The translations under genes and the position numbers were made by a program. A DNA stretch of 7,906 nucleotides, taken from contig CAMOXM010000065.1 of NCBI GenBank assembly GCA_946629155.1, positions 1 to 7,906 on the forward strand, read 5' to 3'. This DNA comes from UBA9848 sp003454065 (GTDB lineage Bacteria > Spirochaetota > Spirochaetia > Sphaerochaetales > Sphaerochaetaceae). The stretch's first letter is position 1, and each line of letters begins with the position of its first letter. Of this stretch, positions 1 through 5,720 are shown piece by piece. A model generated the notes under the pieces. The model was not told the DNA's origin. It saw nothing but the letters and a program-made list of their open reading frames with translations, and did not search any database.

Positions 1-55
1 GAACGACGTCCTTCTTCTGGCTCGCCGGCTGCTTCTCGGACCTTGCGGGCTCGAC
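1..55 (-). repeat. Exact 55-bp direct repeat, copy at the left edge
   Basis: Positions 1-55 are identical to 457-511; the next base differs (t at 56, a at 512). Period 456 bp, exactly 152 codons, in the same frame of the large gene. It encodes VEPARSEKQPASQKKDVV. Similarity continues at the protein level upstream of it (YTPSSAPEMRNVS versus YSAPSAASEIRSVN). The left boundary is unknown because the window ends. Confidence 0.95.
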
Positions 56-3000
56 TGAAACGTTCCTCATTTCAGGGGCGGAAGAAGGGGTGTAAACCAC
101 TGGCTTCTCCTGCTTCTCCTCAACAACTCTCGCATCGAAAATAAGAGGAGCATCCGGAACTCTTACAGGCACGATGGCCGCAGTTCCGGTGTCATTAGCG
201 GGAGATGCAGCAAATGAAACATCGCTCATGCTTCCATTGACGACAGGCTTCTCGTCTCTGATTACAGAAGCGCCGCTTCTATTCCATCCTTCAACGAACG
301 GCGAAACCCTGTCATCAGATTCCTTCCTCAGGTCGTCCCTGACCTTCTTGAAGTCGAGCATGTCCGTTCCGTTGAACGCATCGCTCACATCGTAGTCGAA
401 GAACCTCGGAGCGAACGGATTGGCGTCGTTCCTCGGCGTCTTCGCCGGAGACGCCGGAACGACGTCCTTCTTCTGGCTCGCCGGCTGCTTCTCGGACCTT
501 GCGGGCTCGACATTGACAGAACGTATTTCCGAAGCAGCGGAAGGAGCAGAGTACTTAGGCTCCTCATATTGTCCTGCCCTTTCAGTAGTCACTCTCGCAA
601 ATGCGATTATTGGAACGTTAATGCGTCCGGCATTCGGAGAGTTCGGATTGATCTCCTGCGTCAAAATCGCAGCCTCATACTTGGGAACAGGAGGCTTGAC
701 CGGCCTTGTTTTCGGAATTCTTTCGACAACAAGCGATGTCATAACATCAGGTGTTGGCGGCCTCTCCGAATAAAGCCATTTGCTCAAACGACCCATCAGC
801 TCGCTGGCTTCATCGTCAATATCTTCATAATCAGCGACCGCTTCGGCGGCTTTGGAAGCCTTGTCGAGCGCCGATTCGTAGCCCTTCGCGGCCGCTTCGG
901 CCGCGGAGCTCGCCGCATCCCTGGCGGCGGCAGCGGCGTCCTTGGCGGCGTCGGCGCCCCTGGAGGCGAGGCCGGAGAGCGACTCCCACCAGTTCCTGCC
1001 GGACGGGGCCTGCCTGCCGGAGTCCGAAGGCTCGGCTTCGGACTGTGTATCACCAATCCTATCCGAACTTTCATCCGGTTGCACAGTCGCAGATACCATT
1101 TCAGGTGCGGAATGAATCGAATCGTCATCCGGACCGGCAACATTGCGACCAAGCGCATTCCAAACTGCATCATCACTCAAATCCCACTCATCAGACTCAT
1201 TCGAAACATCCGAATCCGAATCGCCCGCATCAACGAGTCTATCGGCCGAATCTTTGATATAATCTATTGCATTGCCAATCAGACTTTGGCTCGCAAGCTT
1301 CTCAGAATGCGTTCCAGAATATATGATAACGAGTGCAGTCGGAAGAACAATAACATCATCGCCACGCTCACCTCTCGCAAAAATCTTTCTTATCAGATCG
1401 TCAGGGTACGCGAAATCGTCTCTAATTGATTCAACATAGCTTGATACCGGCTCCTCGTGCGCAGCAGCGAACTCAACGAACGGGGTCGTCGGCACGATGA
1501 CGTCGTCGCCGAGGACGTCAGCCACGATCAGCGGGCGCACCCTGCCGTCCTCGGCGGACATGGCCTCCTTGGCGGCGTTCTCGGCATCCCTGGACGAGAG
1601 CGCCCAGTCCGGACGGAGCGGCTCGTAGCCGGCGGCGGCGCGGACGACGTACGGAGTGGTCGGGACGACGAGGCCGTTGCCGTCAGCGTCTGTCACCCTT
1701 ATGCTCCTGACGACGCCGTCGGCGCCGGACATCGCCTCTATCTCGTCGGCGCCGGGCCCCCTGACGGGCGAGTCGGAGCCGCCGAGGTAGCGGCGGGCGA
1801 GGCCGGAGGCGTCGTCGGCGTATGGGCCGGAGCCGTCGGACGGCTGGGCCGGGGCGCTTGCATGAACTATTTCAGGAACAGCGGGAGAATCCTCATCGCC
1901 TTCTGTTCCATCGCCATGGGCGTCTTCTCCCTCACCACCCCTAAGCCAAGGTGCCAATTTATCGATTGCATCCGCAAATGCATTTCTTGCTGAATCATAA
2001 CCGTCTTTCAGACGATCCAAAACAACATTGTCTTTGTCGGGAGCATCATCCGCACTACCTTCTTCGCCTTGCATGCTCTCGCTATCCGATGTTTTTCCGC
2101 CAAACAGATTCCTAAGCCAATCGCCAATCTTATGGGCATTATCGCGCAAATCGTCGGCATAATCTTCCAATGCACCCTTGACCTTATCGTAAGCGCCGGC
2201 AACACCCGCAAAAAGCGTTTCCCCGTATCCGGCAGGCTCCTTATCGGCGGACTCGCCATTTTCGCCGTCCTTATCGACATCATAAGGCTCGTCGTCGCCG
2301 GATTGCCTTGAAAACCCTAATCTGACCGCATCGCCTTCATTGCGGCCGAAATCGCCTATTCCGGAGTCATTGTCTTCAGGAGCAGATAATGCCGAATCGT
2401 CAGAGACACCACTGACTTCTTTGCCAAATCCCGAATCGGCATCTTCGGCGGCCGAGAGCGCGGCAAGCACCTCCTCAGGCAGCATCTCATCGTAATCCGC
2501 CGCCGCCCTGACAAACGTCGGAACGGGAGGAATCAAGGCGATGCCCTTTCTCCAATGCGCCCCAAGACCAGCCCACGAAGGAATTTCGAACCCATCATCG
2601 TCGGTAGAATTAGCGCCCGCATTATCCGAACCGTCCGCATCCTGCGGCGATTGCCTACATCCATCATATTGCGTACCGAGCGGAGCAGCGCCGCCATCAG
2701 CATACCTGTAAAGCGGAAATCTGGGGTCTTCGCCTTTAAGCATCGAATCGAGATCCTCTTCCGGAACCGTATCGGAGAATAGTATGACTGGGGTGTTTAT
2801 GGATTTGATCTCCTCAGGCTCTCCGGCAACGGTCACCATCTCATTAGCATAAACAGACAGAGCTGTCGGACTGCTGTCGCTGTGCGACGCATCAGGTGGC
2901 AAAGCGGAATGCAGAGCCGCATTGCGCTTGTCGGTTTCATTCATTTTAGATTGCGTGATCTTCGTTCCGGCGAACACAGGCAGCCTGACCTTGACCACGC

Positions 3001-3673
3001 CTCCGACCTTATCCCTTTCAGCAAGCGCCTTCTCCAATTTCTCGACATACCTCTCGTAATCGTTCTTTTCAACCAACATCGTCCTGCTGTTGATTACGAG
3101 CGGAGTGGGCGTATAGCGGACCTTATTCTTAATCCTATTCCACGAATTATATGTGAACGCATCGGGATCAGCGGCATCACCGGCTGCTGTTTCCGGATCG
3201 GGCTCGGACATGACGACCTTGCGATCCCCTCTATCCTTGGCGCTCTCGACGCCATCGCGATATCCATCCCTGTAGCCCGTATCATATCCGTCTCCGGCTC
3301 TGTCAGGTTCGTCGGGCTTGCTCGAATCATCATCTTTGCCATAACGAAGAGCAGGAGACGAAGTATCCTCCCGCATCATAGGCACGACGGGTTTGTTCTG
3401 CTCGTCTTCGGAACCGCTTTGCGCATCTTCGTCTTCGGCAGGTTTGATTTTGGCGGGACGATCATCAGGGCTGCCTTTGAAAATGTCGGCCAGGCTGTTC
3501 CAAATGGACCTGTCTTCAGGGGAATCCTTCTTCCTTACGTTTCTGAAATCGAAAGCGTTGTCCTTGTAAACATCGCTGAAATCATATCTATCCATAACAG
3601 AGAGGCCAAGCAAACATGCTATAAAAAGTATCATGGCCATAATAAATCCGATTACGGACATCTTGTTATTCAT
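1..3673 (-). CDS. Large acidic, repeat-rich, membrane-anchored protein of unknown function (C-terminus off window)
   Basis: One reading frame stays open from ATG 3673 to the left edge: 1224 codons, no stop, C-terminus missing. The start is supported by a strong Shine-Dalgarno and a consensus promoter. Residues 7-27 are hydrophobic with Cys20 after Phe-Ile-Ala, so this is either a signal anchor or a spirochaete-style lipobox; the hydrophobic run past Cys20 favours an anchor. The rest should lie outside the cytoplasm (inference). It is rich in Asp, Ala, Ser, Glu and Pro and nearly free of Cys. It has a four-fold GYxx run near residues 127-140, short beta-like PTxPxV motifs (about residues 186-310, 380, 668-780, 1018, 1164), and Ala-rich amphipathic helices near 484-525, 548-579, 796-817 and 897-967, some ending in W-L. 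The juxtamembrane segment recurs at 1094-1112. GC content varies strongly within the frame. I recognise no known family; a surface or periplasm-spanning structural role is a guess. Confidence 0.85.
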   Translation of the reverse strand, partial: MNNKMSVIGFIMAMILFIACLLGLSVMDRYDFSDVYKDNAFDFRNVRKKDSPEDRSIWNSLADIFKGSPDDRPAKIKPAEDEDAQSGSEDEQNKPVVPMMREDTSSPALRYGKDDDSSKPDEPDRAGDGYDTGYRDGYRDGVESAKDRGDRKVVMSEPDPETAAGDAADPDAFTYNSWNRIKNKVRYTPTPLVINSRTMLVEKNDYERYVEKLEKALAERDKVGGVVKVRLPVFAGTKITQSKMNETDKRNAALHSALPPDASHSDSSPTALSVYANEMVTVAGEPEEIKSINTPVILFSDTVPEEDLDSMLKGEDPRFPLYRYADGGAAPLGTQYDGCRQSPQDADGSDNAGANSTDDDGFEIPSWAGLGAHWRKGIALIPPVPTFVRAAADYDEMLPEEVLAALSAAEDADSGFGKEVSGVSDDSALSAPEDNDSGIGDFGRNEGDAVRLGFSRQSGDDEPYDVDKDGENGESADKEPAGYGETLFAGVAGAYDKVKGALEDYADDLRDNAHKIGDWLRNLFGGKTSDSESMQGEEGSADDAPDKDNVVLDRLKDGYDSARNAFADAIDKLAPWLRGGEGEDAHGDGTEGDEDSPAVPEIVHASAPAQPSDGSGPYADDASGLARRYLGGSDSPVRGPGADEIEAMSGADGVVRSIRVTDADGNGLVVPTTPYVVRAAAGYEPLRPDWALSSRDAENAAKEAMSAEDGRVRPLIVADVLGDDVIVPTTPFVEFAAAHEEPVSSYVESIRDDFAYPDDLIRKIFARGERGDDVIVLPTALVIIYSGTHSEKLASQSLIGNAIDYIKDSADRLVDAGDSDSDVSNESDEWDLSDDAVWNALGRNVAGPDDDSIHSAPEMVSATVQPDESSDRIGDTQSEAEPSDSGRQAPSGRNWWESLSGLASRGADAAKDAAAAARDAASSAAEAAAKGYESALDKASKAAEAVADYEDIDDEASELMGRLSKWLYSERPPTPDVMTSLVVERIPKTRPVKPPVPKYEAAILTQEINPNSPNAGRINVPIIAFARVTTERAGQYEEPKYSAPSAASEIRSVNVEPARSEKQPASQKKDVVPASPAKTPRNDANPFAPRFFDYDVSDAFNGTDMLDFKKVRDDLRKESDDRVSPFVEGWNRSGASVIRDEKPVVNGSMSDVSFAASPANDTGTAAIVPVRVPDAPLIFDARVVEEKQEKPVVYTPSSAPEMRNVSVEPARSEKQPASQKKDVV
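338..394 (-). repeat. Juxtamembrane module, C-terminal copy
   Basis: Residues 1094-1112 of the large protein repeat the segment that follows the membrane anchor about 1060 residues earlier. It is preceded by a Pro/Ala-rich spacer (NPFAPRFFD) and followed by a Trp-containing segment (EGWNRS), echoing the Trp (IWNSL) in the first copy. No membrane segment precedes this copy. Confidence 0.6.
457..511 (-). repeat. Exact 55-bp direct repeat, internal copy
   Basis: Second copy of the repeat found at 1-55, encoding residues about 1055-1072 of the large protein. It is followed in the protein by PASPAKTPRNDANPFAP and then by the repeated juxtamembrane module. The identical DNA, against diverged flanks, suggests recent duplication or gene conversion. 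Confidence 0.95.
1297..1724 (-). repeat. Three consecutive VPTTPxV beta-motif repeats in the large protein
   Basis: Three units of about 50-57 residues each read: a short strand, a turn with Gly-Asp, then a hydrophobic strand around a Pro-Thr core. The cores are GLVVPTTPYVVRAAAGYEP (Pro at residue 671), DDVIVPTTPFVEFAAAHEEP (Pro 728) and DDVIVLPTALVIIYSGTHSE (Pro 778). A fourth, GIALIPPVPTFVRAAADYDE (Pro 382), lies further toward the N-terminus, and weaker copies occur elsewhere in the protein. Units one and two lie in GC-rich DNA, unit three in AT-richer DNA. I know no named domain for this motif. Confidence 0.65.
3533..3586 (-). repeat. Juxtamembrane module, N-terminal copy
   Basis: Residues 30-47 of the large protein, YDFSDVYKDNAFDFRNVR, directly after the membrane segment. 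They match YDVSDAFNGTDMLDFKKVR at residues 1094-1112 with one gap; shared positions include Y-D, S-D, D-F and V-R, and both are followed by a charged stretch containing D-D/E-R. Confidence 0.6.
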
Positions 3674-3678
3674 CTAAT

Positions 3679-3687
3679 CTCTCCCCT
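3679..3687 (-). promoter_or_regulatory. Shine-Dalgarno site of the large gene
   Basis: On the minus strand the sequence AGGGGAGAG precedes ATG 3673. The GGAG core ends seven bases before the start codon, an ideal spacing. This fixes the start of the large gene, so the hydrophobic segment is its true N-terminus. Confidence 0.8.
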
Positions 3688-3731
3688 GAACGCTAATCAT
3701 GTCTGCAGCGACAGATATGACCACACCGGCT

Positions 3732-3755
3732 CCGTTCTGCAACGGATGTCATCCG
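3732..3755 (-). promoter_or_regulatory. Two overlapping small palindromes at the start of the large gene's leader
   Basis: On the plus strand, CCGTT-CTGC-AACGG (3732-3745) overlaps CGGAT-GTC-ATCCG (3743-3755). Each has a perfect 5-bp stem, and they share CGG, so as RNA the two hairpins could not form together. The second spans the expected transcription start, so it could instead be a DNA operator. The role is inferred; only the symmetry is seen. Confidence 0.4.
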
Positions 3756-3758
3756 ATT

Positions 3759-3788
3759 ATTATAAATTAAACCAAATCGCATTGTCAA
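3759..3788 (-). promoter_or_regulatory. Consensus sigma-70 promoter for the large gene
   Basis: Read on the minus strand, a perfect -35 box TTGACA (3788-3783) and a perfect -10 box TATAAT (3764-3759) are separated by 18 bases. The -35 box contains the TGA stop codon of cysS. A start of transcription near 3752 would give a leader of about 80 bases. The large gene can therefore be transcribed separately from cysS, and strongly if it is not repressed. Perfect hexamers rarely arise by chance and the placement directly before the gene supports the call. Confidence 0.75.
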
Positions 3789-5209
3789 CAAACATGCGAC
3801 AGCTCGTATCCGTCCGCAGTGTCCTTTATGGAAAAACCCATTTCCATTATTTTGCTCCTAATCGAATCCGCAGACGCATAATCCTTTGCCTTTTTAGCCT
3901 TCGCCCTTTCATCCGCCAACAAACGCACTTCCTCCGGTATCTCGACAGCCTTCCTTTCGCGTCCGCGCAGCAAATCAAGCGAAAGCACGGCATCCGCATG
4001 CTCAACGAATTCTTTTTTCAATGCATCTGAAATCTCGGAGCTGCCGACGACTTTATTAAGCAACGAGACGGCGCGCGATGTTGACAAATCATCATAAAGA
4101 TATCCGTCGAACTCGTCATTCATTGCTGCAAGAGCCTTTGCGTCGACGCCGGAAACGCATTTTCCGCATTTAGCGCTTTCGGCGATTCTGCTCACTCTCT
4201 CATATAGGCTGTTCAATGCGGTTTGGCATCCTCTCAGCGCATTTTCAGAAAATTGCAATTGCTTCCTGTAATGCGATTGAAGACAAAAATACCTATATGC
4301 CAAAGGAGCGATTCCCGCGTTCTTCAAAGATGAAAGGGTTGTGAATTCACCGGACGATTTGCTCATCTTGCCTTTCTCCGAGAGGAGAAATTCGCCGTGG
4401 AGCCAATAATTGACCCACTTCTTTCCTGTTGCAGCCTCACTTTGCGCGATTTCATTGGTATGGTGCACAGGTATGGCATCCACACCGCCGCAATGGATGT
4501 CGAATTGCTCGCCCAGATACTTCATGCTCATCGCAGAACACTCGATATGCCATCCGGGATAACCCTCACCCCATGGGGAATCCCACTTCATAGCCTGATT
4601 CTGGAATTTGCTTTTAGTGAACCACAAGACGAAATCATTAGGGTTAGCTTTGGCGGAATCAATGCCGACTCTTTTGCCGGACTGCAGCTCATCCAATTTC
4701 AAACGGGCGAGTTTGCCGTAATCGCCTATGGTGTCTATCGAAAAATAAACATTCCCGTTCGACACATACGTATGACCGCTTTTCTCCAGCTTCCTTATCA
4801 ATTCGATCATATCTCCGACATGCTCGGAAGCCTTGCAAACCACATCGGGCAATTCTATATTGAGCTCCTTGATATCATTCATGAAGGCCTTGGTATAGAA
4901 TTCGGCGATCTCCTGAACCGACTTCTTCCTCTCCCTCGCCGCTTTGCCTATCTTGTCCTCGCCGTCATCGCCATCCCCTGTCAAGTGCCCTACATCCGTT
5001 ATATTCATCACATGAAGGACCTTGCAGCCGCTCAATTTAAGCGTTTTCTTCAAAACATCTTCGAAAATATACGTCCTGAGATTTCCGATGTGCGCATAAT
5101 TATACACCGTCGGCCCGCATGCATACATCTTCGCGACACCTTCCTCTATCGGCTTGAACTCCTCCTTGCAGCGACTAAGCGTATTGTAGAAAACCAGCTT
5201 ATTGCTCAT
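3785..5209 (-). CDS. cysS: Cysteinyl-tRNA synthetase
   Basis: A complete class I synthetase of 474 residues, a normal length. It attaches cysteine to tRNA(Cys) using ATP, in the cytoplasm. Seen in the protein: CGPTVYNYAHIGN (residues 31-43) with the zinc ligand Cys31 and the HIGH-type signature HIGN; GWHIECS with zinc ligand Cys224; VHHTNEIAQS with zinc ligands His249 and Glu253; and the KMSKS loop at 281-285. The C-terminal part has the usual helical anticodon-binding region and ends with the family's AxxxKDYASADSIRSKI helix and a DTADGYEL tail. The ATG at 5209 overlaps the end of the PUR-family gene by 11 bases, with AGAAGG and AGG purine runs just upstream inside that gene, so the two are probably translationally coupled. 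It ends in TGA, which is also part of the next gene's -35 box. No key residue is missing. Confidence 0.97.
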   Translation of the reverse strand: MSNKLVFYNTLSRCKEEFKPIEEGVAKMYACGPTVYNYAHIGNLRTYIFEDVLKKTLKLSGCKVLHVMNITDVGHLTGDGDDGEDKIGKAARERKKSVQEIAEFYTKAFMNDIKELNIELPDVVCKASEHVGDMIELIRKLEKSGHTYVSNGNVYFSIDTIGDYGKLARLKLDELQSGKRVGIDSAKANPNDFVLWFTKSKFQNQAMKWDSPWGEGYPGWHIECSAMSMKYLGEQFDIHCGGVDAIPVHHTNEIAQSEAATGKKWVNYWLHGEFLLSEKGKMSKSSGEFTTLSSLKNAGIAPLAYRYFCLQSHYRKQLQFSENALRGCQTALNSLYERVSRIAESAKCGKCVSGVDAKALAAMNDEFDGYLYDDLSTSRAVSLLNKVVGSSEISDALKKEFVEHADAVLSLDLLRGRERKAVEIPEEVRLLADERAKAKKAKDYASADSIRSKIMEMGFSIKDTADGYELSHVC

Positions 5210-5621
5210 CCTTGGCCCTTCTTATCATTATCCTTTTCTTTCGCAACCGGTCCGATGCAGTCTGCGATTCCGGAGTCATCCTTGATTCGATCCTTGCCGA
5301 TGAAGGCTTCTTGTTGATTTCATCGATTCTGACTTCCCTGCCGTGATCCGAAATACTGCGGCTTTTCTCATCGTCAACGCCAAGGTTCATCTTTTCCTGC
5401 TTGAGGACATCTATCGCTTTCTGCATCTCTTTGAGGAAATCATCAAGATCCTCTTGAAAAACCAATACCGATTGGCGTTGGAAAACGTTCTCCTCGACAG
5501 TGTTCTTGCTCTCGACGATGCTGAGACTCAGGGCATTTCCGAAATTCTCATGCACATTGAAAAAATAAGTTCTTCTGTCCCTAACCAGCTTTGAAGAAAA
5601 AATCTCACCTCTTCTTCCCAT
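5199..5621 (-). CDS. bpuR: PUR-family (DUF3276/BpuR-like) single-stranded nucleic-acid-binding protein
   Basis: A 140-residue protein. Residues 1-75 match the PUR-type fold known from Borrelia BpuR and Bacteroidetes DUF3276: start MGRRGEIFSSK, then RRTYFFNVHEN, LSLSIVESKN, a variable turn, SVLVFQEDLDDFL and a helix ending KAIDVLKQ. Family members bind single-stranded DNA and RNA as dimers, and in Borrelia act as regulators. Residues 80-140 form a Lys/Arg/Ser-rich tail, probably disordered, ending in a strongly basic cluster near 125-136, longer than I would expect for the family. An in-frame TTG at 5633 would add four residues; I prefer ATG 5621 because MGxRGE is the family's usual N-terminus. 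The gene sits between metG and cysS and overlaps the cysS start by 11 bp, suggesting co-transcription and perhaps control of these translation genes. The family call is by pattern recognition; the gene symbol is by homology only. Confidence 0.85.
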   Translation of the reverse strand: MGRRGEIFSSKLVRDRRTYFFNVHENFGNALSLSIVESKNTVEENVFQRQSVLVFQEDLDDFLKEMQKAIDVLKQEKMNLGVDDEKSRSISDHGREVRIDEINKKPSSARIESRMTPESQTASDRLRKKRIMIRRAKDEQ

Positions 5622-5678
5622 ATCCGTTCCCAACCATGCAAATCATTTCATCCATTTTACGCCAACGGGCGGTATCGA

Positions 5679-5700
5679 GCGCTGAAATTTTCAGAAGCGC
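5679..5700. promoter_or_regulatory. Imperfect palindrome in the metG-PUR gene gap
   Basis: In the 99-bp gap between metG and the PUR-family gene, TGAAA and TTTCA face each other around one base, flanked by GCGC on both sides with three extra bases in one arm. No T-run follows, so it is not a classical intrinsic terminator. It could be an operator or a processing hairpin. I found no convincing -35/-10 pair in the gap, only an isolated TAAAAT on the minus strand near 5655, so the PUR gene may be transcribed from upstream of metG. Confidence 0.3.
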
Positions 5701-5720
5701 AATGCGATCATCCGCCGGTT

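Noticed and set aside
1..511. CRISPR array
   Set aside because: Only two long repeats, 456 bp apart and in frame within a coding sequence; no regular spacers.
569..1993. Long plus-strand open frames at 569-1429 and 1457-1993
   Set aside because: They lie in exact antisense codon register to the large minus-strand gene, lack ribosome binding sites and code for Arg/Ile-rich sequence without recognisable domains. They are a by-product of the codon use on the other strand.
3674..3784. Intrinsic terminator after cysS
   Set aside because: No GC-rich stem followed by a T-run is seen on the minus strand; the short palindromes lie at the next gene's transcription start instead.
2882..4030. 382-codon plus-strand open frame crossing the promoter region and the end of cysS
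   Set aside because: It is antisense to two real genes and runs through the intergenic promoter; the protein resembles nothing and has no start signal.
4397..5317. 306-codon plus-strand open frame opposite cysS
   Set aside because: cysS on the other strand carries all catalytic motifs, so this is a shadow.
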